From positions 1 to 13,296 of the forward strand of contig SFEK01000051.1 in the NCBI GenBank assembly GCA_004557285.1: DNA of 13,296 nucleotides, read 5' to 3'. This document shows, in pieces, positions 8,011 through 13,296 of the stretch. How positions within the stretch are numbered: position 1 is the stretch's first letter; every line of letters begins with the position of its first letter. The notes under the pieces were generated by a model. The model was not told the DNA's origin, did not search any database, and saw only the letters and a list, made by a program, of their open reading frames with translations. The position numbers and the translations under genes are program-made. This DNA comes from Bacteroidales bacterium. GTDB lineage: Bacteria > Bacteroidota > Bacteroidia > Bacteroidales > Bacteroidaceae.

Positions 8011-8041
8011 TTTCTGGTGGCAGGATTATTGTTGAGAAGAC

Positions 8042-9706
8042 CTATACAAACCTCCAATTCACCGAGTCGAACAAGCCACGGTCGGTGAGCTTCAGTTCGG
8101 GAATCACGGGAAGGCACATGAATGCCATGGTGATGAAGGGCGACTTGAGCATACAGCCGGCGCGCCTCACGGTGTCTCCCAGCAGCGAACTGCGATAGGC
8201 GATTTCATGACCGCCGAGCGGAGAGATGAGTCCGGCAATGGGCAAGGCGATGTCGGTCATTTCCTCACCGGCTATGGCCACCTCTCCACCCTTCATCTCG
8301 ATGATACGGTTGATGGCCTTCACGATATATTCATCTGAGGAGCCGATGGCCACGATGTTGTGGCAATCGTGCGCCACCGAACCGGCCATGGCACCATTGC
8401 TGATGCCAAAACCCCTCACCAAGCCCACCACGGGGCGTGCATGTGGGGTATAGCGGTTATACACCACGATTTTCTGCACCTCATTCCACGGATAGTGCAT
8501 GTCGATGAGGGGATTTCCCGTCACCTTTACCTCATCATGCTTGGTGAGCAGACTTCCATCGTATGCCCTGATGATGTGTGCGGTGTCGCCTCCGTTGAGT
8601 GTCATGCGGATGTCATCGGCAGTGATCGGGATGGCCACAAAGCGGTTGGGATAATTGTCGAGAATGGCCATCTGGTTGTTGATTGATTTAGACTGCGACT
8701 GTATGGTGCTGAGGTATGAGTTGCAGTTATACACTTCCTTGCCCTTGACCACGGTGCTCAACACGCGGAAATGCGGGGTAAGATTATCCACCGATATGAA
8801 ATTGGCCGCATCGCCTTTCTGCAGCAATCCCCACGACAGGTGGTATTGCCGCTGCGGGTTGACACACACGGCGGTGAGCACATCCCACAGGTTGTAGCCA
8901 TCGGCCAGTGCTCTGCCCACGATGCGGTTGATGTGACCACGGATGAGGTCGTCGGGATGACAGTCGTCGGTGCAGAACATGATGCGGTCGGGATGCTCGT
9001 TGAGCAGCGGTATCAGGGCCTCATAATTCTTGGCCGCCGACCCTTCGCGTATCTGCACCATCATGCCTGCCTCGATGCAAGCCATCGCCTCTTCCAACGT
9101 GGAGCACTCGTGGTCGGTGCTGATGCCCGTCTGCGCATACTTCTGCCGCTGCTGTCCATGAAGCCCCGGGGCATGTCCGTCTATCGGTTTGCCGCATGTC
9201 AGGGCCGCCTCTATCTTGGCCAGCGTCTCGGCATCATCGGCCAGCACTCCGGGATAATTCATCATCTCTCCCAGAAAACCGATGTCGTCACGGTGCATCA
9301 GCTCGCTGATGTCTCCGCTGTCCAAGCGTGCGCCGCTTGTCTCGATGTCGGTACCGCACGAAGGCACACACGACGGGGCACCGAAACAGAAGTTGAAGCG
9401 GATATGCCGCCCGTTGGCTATCATGAAGTCGATGCCCTCATTGCCAAGCACGTTGCCGATTTCGTGAGGGTCGGCAACGACACCTATCGTCCCCTGCTCC
9501 ACCGCCACACGGGCAAATTCGGCCGGCACCATCATACTGCTCTCGATGTGCACATGACTGTCGATGAAGCCCGGCATCCAATAGGGAGCGTCACCGGGTA
9601 TGTCGTGCCTTGGTGTGATGACGGTTATCACGCCGTTGTTGACTTCCACCTCGCCGTCAAACACCTCACGCCTAACGACATCAACGATATGTCCTGTATA
9701 TTTCAT
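8042..9706 (-). CDS. ade: Adenine deaminase
   Basis: Adenine deaminase converts adenine to hypoxanthine and ammonia in purine salvage and nitrogen recovery. The 554 residues fit the bacterial Ade (AdeC) family of the amidohydrolase superfamily. The metal-binding PGFIDSHVHIESSMM lies at 45-59 with His51 and His53. VVADPHEIGNV at 76-86 follows, then GHAPGL at 177-182 (His178), STDHE at 196-200 (His199) and the metal/catalytic Asp in CTDDCHPDD at 245-253. The family's separate C-terminal part is complete, with VAHDCHNIVAIG at 444-455 and the closing CLPVIPELKLTDRGLFD at 531-547. The ATG at 9706 opens the frame with MKYTGHIVDV, normal for the family. It is transcribed alone, toward ribD, from a divergent region shared with the secreted protein gene. 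It complements purL in purine supply but is not in an operon with it. Confidence 0.96.
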   Translation of the reverse strand: MKYTGHIVDVVRREVFDGEVEVNNGVITVITPRHDIPGDAPYWMPGFIDSHVHIESSMMVPAEFARVAVEQGTIGVVADPHEIGNVLGNEGIDFMIANGRHIRFNFCFGAPSCVPSCGTDIETSGARLDSGDISELMHRDDIGFLGEMMNYPGVLADDAETLAKIEAALTCGKPIDGHAPGLHGQQRQKYAQTGISTDHECSTLEEAMACIEAGMMVQIREGSAAKNYEALIPLLNEHPDRIMFCTDDCHPDDLIRGHINRIVGRALADGYNLWDVLTAVCVNPQRQYHLSWGLLQKGDAANFISVDNLTPHFRVLSTVVKGKEVYNCNSYLSTIQSQSKSINNQMAILDNYPNRFVAIPITADDIRMTLNGGDTAHIIRAYDGSLLTKHDEVKVTGNPLIDMHYPWNEVQKIVVYNRYTPHARPVVGLVRGFGISNGAMAGSVAHDCHNIVAIGSSDEYIVKAINRIIEMKGGEVAIAGEEMTDIALPIAGLISPLGGHEIAYRSSLLGDTVRRAGCMLKSPFITMAFMCLPVIPELKLTDRGLFDSVNWRFV

Positions 9707-9725
9707 GCTGCTGAATGATTAAGGA

Positions 9726-9746
9726 TGGGATGCAAGCATCATCCCA
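9726..9746 (-). promoter_or_regulatory. Hairpin in the ade 5' leader
   Basis: TGGGATG (9726-9732) pairs with CATCCCA (9740-9746) around a 7-nt loop. It lies between the predicted ade promoter and the ATG, 20 nt before the start codon, and so would be in the mRNA leader. On the minus strand the same stretch encodes a 7-codon open frame (MMLASHP, stop). It does not resemble a purine riboswitch. A role in translation control is possible but unproven. Confidence 0.3.
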
Positions 9747-9778
9747 CCGTAAATGAGACAAACAATAATTATGAGTTG

Positions 9779-9786
9779 CAAATTTA
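9779..9786 (-). promoter_or_regulatory. -7 promoter element of ade
   Basis: The minus strand reads TAAATTTG (TAnnTTTG), 72 bp before the ade ATG. Candidate TTTG words upstream stand 12 or 25 nt away, neither ideal, so the -33 part is unclear. Confidence 0.5.
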
Positions 9787-9833
9787 CGGTTTTTATTTCA
9801 AAATAAACGACCAAAACAGAAAAAACACAACGC

Positions 9834-9897
9834 AATCATCGTGTTTATTGATGATTTTTACATAATCTGTGTTAATTTTAATACTACTGTGTTAATT
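9834..9897. promoter_or_regulatory. Operator-like inverted and direct repeats in the ade / secreted-protein divergent region
   Basis: The 349-bp gap between the two divergent starts is very AT-rich. Within it AATCATC (9834-9840) and GATGATT (9850-9856) form a perfect 7-bp inverted repeat with a 9-bp spacer. Next to this, the 11-mer CTGTGTTAATT occurs at 9867-9877 and again at 9887-9897, exactly 20 bp apart, about two helical turns. The repeats lie between the two predicted promoters. They look like binding sites for one or two regulators, but no factor can be named. Confidence 0.4.
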
Positions 9898-9934
9898 GAT
9901 GTATATAAATCATCATCGTATCGACAAGAATGTT

Positions 9935-9942
9935 TATTTTTG
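9935..9942 (+). promoter_or_regulatory. -7 promoter element of the secreted-protein gene
   Basis: TATTTTTG matches TAnnTTTG and lies 113 bp before the ATG at 10056, giving a leader of about 105-110 nt. The leader holds a short AGGAT/ATCCT hairpin (10013-10025) and a 6-codon open frame at 10032-10052 that ends 3 nt before the start codon. Either could be chance. Confidence 0.45.
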
Positions 9943-10055
9943 CCCATCAATACGATTGTGTGGAAATTATTGCAAAGAGAGAGTTATATATACATTTTTT
10001 GATTATGGCATGAGGATTTTATCCTAAATCCATGAACTGTAAAAACACTTGATTT

Positions 10056-11039
10056 ATGAAAAAATTATTACTATTGGTTGCGCTGTTCATCACAGCATCA
10101 TTTCAGTCGAAAGCATTGGCAGCAGACGACATCGTAGTGGAATCTGACGATTTCACCGTAACCGTATCCAACATCATTTTCTACGACTTCAACTTCAAGG
10201 TTGAGCCTAAAGACCCTAACCAGAAGTTTGTAATCGGCATCAGGTCGGCCACACAGATGGCCGAAATGGCCAACGGCGGCAGCGATGAGGATATATTCGA
10301 GTTTGAGAAGGATTATTTCTCCATGTATGCCAGTTGGTACACCGGCTACACCTGGCAGATGATTGCAAAGCTCATGTCTTCAACAGGCACTTATGAGGAC
10401 AATTGCTCCAACGCCCTGGGAAATCTCGACTGGGGCGAGGACTATGTATTCTATGTATATGGCATCGATGACGACGGCAATTTCTCTACCGGCATCACCC
10501 GTTGTGAGTTCAGCACCCCCAGTGCTACTCCCGTTGACATGACCTTCGAGGTGACATTCGATGAAATCACAGAAACCACCGTGGCTGCAACCATCACTCC
10601 TTCGGTGGACAACGAACCTTATTTCCTCGACATCCAGAGCGAGAACTTCACCTCATGGTATGTTGAGAACGACGAGTTGGACACCATGGTAAAGAAGGTA
10701 GTGAGCGCTTCGCTGCCCATGGAGTATTTTGCGGGCAAATGGATAGCCGGCGGTGTTCACCAAATCACCAGCGACGAGTTCACCCTGAGAAAGCAGACCA
10801 ACTACAACCTGATTGTCGTAGGCTTCAACAATGGCGCCACCACGGCTCCCTACCTGTTCCCATTCTATACCGACGAGCCGACTGGCGTTGACGCCATCGC
10901 CGCCAACAACGACAACGGCAAGGCTCCCGTATTCAGCATCGACGGCAAGATGGTGAGCAAGACATCCGACAGCGAGACATTGAACAAGCTGGGCAAGGGT
11001 ATCTACATCATCAACAAGAAGAAGGTGGTTATCCAGTAA
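10056..11039 (+). CDS. Secreted protein of unknown function with two beta-domain modules and a sorting-like C-terminal tail
   Basis: I do not recognise a named family. The 327 residues start with a clear signal peptide (MKKLLLLVALFITASFQSKALA, cleavage likely after residue 22 at ALA/A). There is no lipobox cysteine, so it is not a lipoprotein. The mature protein is acidic and seems to hold two related beta-rich, Ig/Fn3-like modules, about 26-154 and 159-272. Each opens with a similar pattern (FTVTVSNIIFYDFNFKVEP, then MTFEVTFDEITETTVAATIT). It has only two cysteines, 117 and 150, both in the first module and able to form a disulfide after export. The end (278-327) has the form seen in many Bacteroidetes exported proteins: VDAI, then PVFSIDGKMV, then LGKGIYIINKKKVVIQ. 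This resembles type IX secretion (Por) sorting tails, so delivery to the cell surface or medium is plausible. It stands alone between its own promoter and terminator. Confidence 0.8.
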   Translation: MKKLLLLVALFITASFQSKALAADDIVVESDDFTVTVSNIIFYDFNFKVEPKDPNQKFVIGIRSATQMAEMANGGSDEDIFEFEKDYFSMYASWYTGYTWQMIAKLMSSTGTYEDNCSNALGNLDWGEDYVFYVYGIDDDGNFSTGITRCEFSTPSATPVDMTFEVTFDEITETTVAATITPSVDNEPYFLDIQSENFTSWYVENDELDTMVKKVVSASLPMEYFAGKWIAGGVHQITSDEFTLRKQTNYNLIVVGFNNGATTAPYLFPFYTDEPTGVDAIAANNDNGKAPVFSIDGKMVSKTSDSETLNKLGKGIYIINKKKVVIQ

Positions 11040-11085
11040 TCCCTCTCTCTACCCAAACTCATGTCTGATCAAAAAAAACAATGGT

Positions 11086-11117
11086 GGAGGTGATTGTCTG
11101 TGACGACAATTGCCTCC
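11086..11117 (+). terminator. Hairpin terminator after the secreted-protein gene
   Basis: GGAGGTGATTGTC (11086-11098) pairs with GACAATTGCCTCC (11105-11117) as a 13-bp RNA stem with two central G-U wobbles and a 6-nt loop, followed by TTTCATT. It begins 46 nt after the stop codon. The T-run is weak, so some read-through into the flavoprotein gene, which starts 42 nt later, is possible. Confidence 0.65.
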
Positions 11118-11159
11118 TTTCATTGCACCAGCGTTCATCAACCACATTTTACATATCAT

Positions 11160-12401
11160 ATGCCCAACAAAAACATTGCCATCATCGGCGGAGGGGCGGC
11201 GGGATGTTTCGCCGCCATACATATCAAAACGCTTTGCCCCACAGCGGATGTCACCGTCTATGAAGGTGGCAGCCGGCTTTTGGCCAAGGTGGCCATCACC
11301 GGCGGAGGACGCTGCAACCTGACCAACTCGTTCAACGAGGTGAAGAGCATGGAAACGGCCTATCCGCGCGGCGCACGACTGATGAAAAGACTGATGCGAC
11401 AGTTTGACCACCATGCCACATGCCAATGGTTCGAACAGGCTGGGGTGCCGCTGGTCACCCAAGACGACCAATGTGTGTTTCCTGCCTCGCAGGATGCCAT
11501 GCAGATTGTGCACACGCTGCAACAGCGCATGGCCAAACTGCAGGTGAAGGTGAAAACGGGACACCGGCTGAGCGACATCGAAGACATGGGTGAGAACTAC
11601 CTGCTGCACTTCGACAATGCGCACACCACCGAGGCCACCCTGGTTCTCGTCACCACAGGTGGTTGCAGCAGCAAATCCCTGCAGATGCTGGCCCACCTGC
11701 ACCTCGACATCGTCACACCCGTGGCATCGCTTTTCAGCTTCTGCCTGCCGCAACACCCCATCAGAAACTTGATGGGCACCGTGGTCAACGAGGTGGGCGC
11801 AAGCATTACCGGCACCAAGATGAGGGCTTCGGGACCGCTGCTCATCACACATTGGGGACTCAGCGGACCGGCCATACTCAAACTCTCGGCCTACGGTGCA
11901 CAATACTTGCACGAACACAACTATCAGGCCGACATCGCCATCAACTGGTGTGGTGGGCGCAATGCTGAAGAGGTGGCCGCCGAACTGCACAAAATGGCCG
12001 TGGATAATCCACAGAAACAGCTGCAGAACATCTACCCGACATACTTCACCAATGCGCTGTGGGTGCATCTGCTCGACGAATGTAAACTGCGAAGGGATAT
12101 GAGATGGGCGGAAATGGGCAGAAAGGGGCTCAACCGCCTGACAGAGACACTCACCAACCATCATTTTCACATCAACGGCAAAAATCGGTTCAAAGACGAA
12201 TTTGTCACCTGCGGAGGCGTTGCACTGAGCAATGTCAAGGCCAATACATTGGAATGTGTCAAGCATCCTCGCCTGTTTTTTGCGGGTGAAGTGCTCGATG
12301 TGGATGCCATCACCGGGGGCTTCAATCTGCAGGCGGCATGGACAATGGGGTATGTGGCGGCAAAGAGCATGGGTGAAGAATATGAAAAGTTAACGAGATA
12401 A
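11160..12401 (+). CDS. NAD(P)/FAD-dependent oxidoreductase, BaiN/HI0933 (YhiN) family
   Basis: This is a flavoprotein of the HI0933-like family. Some members are linked to bile-acid and other reductions, but most have no known substrate. The 413 residues begin with the FAD-binding Rossmann motif IAIIGGGAAGCFAA (6-19). The family motif KVAITGGGRCNLTNS follows at 43-57. Then come TTGGCSSKS (165-173), GTKMRASGPLLITHWGLSGP (218-237) and the C-terminal FAD motif running from CGGVALSNV (351-359) to FAGEVLDVDAITGGFNLQAA (374-393). The frame is open back to a TTG at 11094, but that lies inside the preceding terminator hairpin, and the ATG at 11160 puts the Rossmann strand at the usual place near the N-terminus. 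No TAnnTTTG promoter is seen in front of it, so it may depend on read-through. The last four codons (KLTR) and the stop are formed by the AGTTAAC-type octamer repeat. Confidence 0.9.
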   Translation: MPNKNIAIIGGGAAGCFAAIHIKTLCPTADVTVYEGGSRLLAKVAITGGGRCNLTNSFNEVKSMETAYPRGARLMKRLMRQFDHHATCQWFEQAGVPLVTQDDQCVFPASQDAMQIVHTLQQRMAKLQVKVKTGHRLSDIEDMGENYLLHFDNAHTTEATLVLVTTGGCSSKSLQMLAHLHLDIVTPVASLFSFCLPQHPIRNLMGTVVNEVGASITGTKMRASGPLLITHWGLSGPAILKLSAYGAQYLHEHNYQADIAINWCGGRNAEEVAAELHKMAVDNPQKQLQNIYPTYFTNALWVHLLDECKLRRDMRWAEMGRKGLNRLTETLTNHHFHINGKNRFKDEFVTCGGVALSNVKANTLECVKHPRLFFAGEVLDVDAITGGFNLQAAWTMGYVAAKSMGEEYEKLTR

Positions 12402-12403
12402 CA
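12388..12403. repeat. Two octamers of the AGTTAAC repeat at the flavoprotein 3' end
   Basis: AGTTAACG (12388-12395) and AGATAACA (12396-12403) match the repeat at 1031-1054, with one substitution. Here the repeat supplies the final codons and the TAA stop (12399-12401) of the oxidoreductase, suggesting that it replaced or extended the original end of the gene. Confidence 0.6.
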
Positions 12404-12583
12404 AAATGGGGGATGGAAACAAAAAAAACAAAAAAGGCATGCGAAATATCAAAACGCCACATTTTTCATCGATTTTAGCCAATTTATAGCACCAAATGCT
12501 TACACAAATGTTTTATTTATGACATTTTGGGATAAAACGTAAATTTACACTATAAATTTTTTTGAAAATAATCACAAAAATCC
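12402..12583. other. AT-rich gap after the flavoprotein gene
   Basis: No open frame of note lies here. The one structure I see is an AT-only 7-bp stem (AAATTTA at 12541-12547 with TAAATTT at 12553-12559, 5-nt loop) that runs into a T tract ending at 12563. It could be a weak terminator for the flavoprotein transcript, 140 bp after its stop. Confidence 0.3.
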
Positions 12584-12614
12584 TTGGTTGATAGCAGAAT
12601 TTTATGTATTTTTG
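12584..12614 (+). promoter_or_regulatory. Promoter of an orphan non-coding transcription unit
   Basis: TATTTTTG at 12607-12614 matches TAnnTTTG, and TTG at 12584-12586 stands exactly 20 nt upstream. A second TTG at 12588-12590 is 16 nt away. This is the best two-part promoter in the window, yet no protein gene on the plus strand follows it. Transcription should begin near 12619-12621. Confidence 0.6.
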
Positions 12615-12891
12615 CAACGTAAAAAAATGAAATAAGACAAAGCCTGAATCTAATACTATGAAACACACCATTTAGGCGATTTTATTGTGAAAGGTTGAAC
12701 AAACGACCATGATGAATATTCTGTCGTGATGACTGGATGTATCATCAAGCCAAGCAAGGGAAAACCCGGATGTGAATCCAAGTTTCTTTCGGTTAGTAGT
12801 TGCCATATCGGTAAAGGCTGTCATGGGAATAATGTGAAGCGAAAACATGATAGGTAAGATATATATAATGATAAAATGAGGTTAGTAATTG

Positions 12892-12964
12892 CATGAAAAA
12901 CACATGATCGCAAAACATGGAAAAACAACATAGCAGAAAACATGAAAAACACATAACAAACAAT
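12892..12964. repeat. Three imperfect tandem repeats of 24-25 bp
   Basis: CATGAAAAACACAT starts at 12892 and 12941, with the variant CATGGAAAAACAACAT at 12916 between them. Offsets are 24 and 25 bp, and the first two units end in a GCAAAA or GCAGAAAA spacer. The repeats are strongly A-rich on the plus strand and would give an unstructured single-stranded stretch within the putative RNA. Confidence 0.7.
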
Positions 12965-13017
12965 CAATAATGGATTCCCGATTGCTGATACTGACAATAC
13001 AACCTTGAACAATCTAT

Positions 13018-13068
13018 ATAGAGCGACCTGATATTGAGGCCAAAAGCCAAGATGTCGGGTCGCTCTAT
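13018..13068 (+). terminator. Long terminal hairpin of the non-coding unit
   Basis: Bases 13018-13035 pair with 13051-13068 to give an 18-bp stem: 11 Watson-Crick pairs from ATAGAGCGACC, then seven more including three U-G wobbles. The apical part contains GGC-CAAAA-GCC (13038-13048). The three wobbles become A-C mismatches on the minus strand, so the structure is built for a plus-strand transcript. A nine-T run follows at 13089-13097, 20 nt after the stem, farther than in a standard terminator. It may be a stable 3' end or a functional element as well as a terminator. Confidence 0.6.
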
Positions 13069-13126
13069 GTTTGGTCATGCACCCATCCTTTTTTTTTAAA
13101 AACACCCCATAAAAAAAACAGCAAAG

Positions 13127-13145
13127 GGCATATAGTATCTATGCC
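13127..13145. other. Small hairpin between convergent units
   Basis: GGCATA (13127-13132) pairs with TATGCC (13140-13145) around a 7-nt loop. It lies between the ends of the plus-strand non-coding unit and the minus-strand gene. It has no T-run of its own on either side, and its role is unknown. Confidence 0.3.
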
Positions 13146-13158
13146 GGGCAAACAAAAA

Positions 13159-13182
13159 GGAGCTGCCCCAAAAGGCAGCTCC
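13159..13182 (-). terminator. Terminator of the gene entering from the right edge
   Basis: GGAGCTGCC (13159-13167) and GGCAGCTCC (13174-13182) form a perfect 9-bp GC-rich stem with a 6-nt loop. On the minus strand it is followed by TTTTTGTTTG, a classic intrinsic terminator, 64 bp after the stop codon of the partial gene. A weaker GTTCCT/AGGAAC stem (13203-13208 with 13217-13222) lies between the two. Confidence 0.85.
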
Positions 13183-13245
13183 GAAAACCAAATTCATTGA
13201 TGGTTCCTCATAGATAAGGAACTATGTGCATTTACGTTGTAATGC

Positions 13246-13296
13246 TCAAGCTTCAGGCTCTTCCTTGATCTTGCGTCCCAATGTCAGATAGGCAAT
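13246..13296 (-). CDS. C-terminal end of an unidentified protein (partial)
   Basis: Reading inward from the right edge on the minus strand, 16 codons give IAYLTLGRKIKEEPEA followed by TGA at 13248-13246. The start lies outside the window. A strong terminator 64 bp downstream supports a real gene end. The fragment has a short hydrophobic stretch, then a charged tail; that is too little to name a family. Confidence 0.65.
   Translation of the reverse strand: MAYLTLGRKIKEEPEA

Larger units (their letters stand above)
12620..13068 (+). ncRNA. Candidate non-coding RNA of about 450 nt, unknown family
   Basis: From the predicted start to the hairpin at 13018-13068 there is no plus-strand frame above about 60 codons; the first ATGs give frames of 2 to 6 codons. 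Several small stems follow one another: ACGAC/GTCGT (12703-12707 with 12723-12727), GATGA/TCATC (12728-12732 with 12742-12746), GGG-AAAA-CCC (12758-12767) and GGAT-GTGA-ATCC (12768-12779, a GNRA tetraloop). Then comes UUGCC/GGUAA (12800-12804 with 12810-12814, one G-U). A 13-mer GGTTAGTAGTTGC (12791-12803) recurs with one change at 12880-12892. Next is an A-rich triple repeat, then the terminal hairpin. It does not fit tmRNA, RNase P RNA, 6S RNA or any riboswitch I know. The call is an inference from promoter, hairpin and lack of coding sequence; it could instead be gene debris. Confidence 0.35.

Noticed and set aside
10032..10052. Six-codon upstream frame before the secreted-protein gene
   Set aside because: It ends 3 nt before the start codon, which is suggestive, but a frame this short is expected by chance in AT-rich DNA and no attenuator structure accompanies it.
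11049..12266. 405-codon minus-strand frame opposite the flavoprotein
   Set aside because: The flavoprotein on the plus strand has all family motifs; the antisense product resembles nothing and is a shadow. The same holds for the long antisense frames opposite the regulator, prmC, ribD and ade.
12758..12850. Cobalamin riboswitch
   Set aside because: AGGGAA followed by GGATGTGAATCC recalls the riboswitch core, but the following conserved CCGCNACUGU segment and the B12 box are missing, and no plus-strand gene follows.
12620..13068. tmRNA, RNase P RNA or 6S RNA
   Set aside because: None of the conserved ends or core motifs is present: no tRNA-like acceptor with CCA end, no GAGGAAAGUCC block, no single long rod with a central bubble.
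12821..13105. 94-codon minus-strand frame with a hydrophobic product
   Set aside because: It begins with GTG in a poly-A/T stretch, has no TAnnTTTG element on its strand, and runs through the strand-specific hairpin. Its hydrophobicity follows from A-rich plus-strand sequence giving Phe/Leu/Val codons on the other strand. It cannot be excluded fully.

Overview
The window looks like chromosomal DNA of a member of the Bacteroidales, most likely Prevotellaceae (Prevotella/Segatella type). Three things point there. Almost every transcription unit is preceded by a match to the Bacteroidetes -7 element TAnnTTTG. Shine-Dalgarno sequences are lacking. The proteins have the style of that group: a large single-chain PurL, and a secreted protein ending in a Gly-Ile-Tyr-Ile-type tail. 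The assignment rests on recognition only; no search was run.

Layout, left to right. (1) A MerR-type regulator with a GyrI-like effector domain (160-999, +) has its own promoter and a candidate operator. (2) A minus-strand block reads SPFH/band-7 membrane protein (6748-5780), then prmC (5769-4927, 10 nt spacing), then purL (4839-1117), with candidate promoters before the SPFH gene and before purL. An 11-bp hairpin at 1062-1091 serves as a shared terminator for the convergent merR-like and purL genes. (3) ribD (6955-7923, +) diverges from the SPFH gene; its promoter lies so close to the ATG that the mRNA should be leaderless or nearly so. (4) A 118-bp convergent gap between ribD and ade holds three tandem copies of a 23-bp repeat. 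(5) ade, adenine deaminase (9706-8042, -). (6) A 349-bp divergent AT-rich regulatory region with operator-like repeats. (7) A secreted protein of unknown function (10056-11039, +) followed by a hairpin terminator. (8) A BaiN/HI0933-family flavoprotein (11160-12401, +). (9) About 840 bp with no convincing protein gene. It holds a good promoter (12584-12614), a run of small hairpins, a 24-25-bp triple repeat and an 18-bp strand-specific hairpin (13018-13068), and is best read as an orphan non-coding transcription unit. (10) The C-terminal 16 codons of an unidentified minus-strand gene, with its terminator.

The metabolic genes share a nucleotide theme without forming one operon: PurL makes purines de novo, adenine deaminase salvages adenine to hypoxanthine, and RibD carries the GTP-derived flavin pathway forward. 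PrmC (release-factor methylation) and the SPFH protein are general housekeeping. The protein genes are ordinary core genes. The least explained material is non-coding: the 12.6-13.1 kb unit, the 23-bp repeat array, and an octamer repeat found at two places, one of which supplies the last codons of the flavoprotein.
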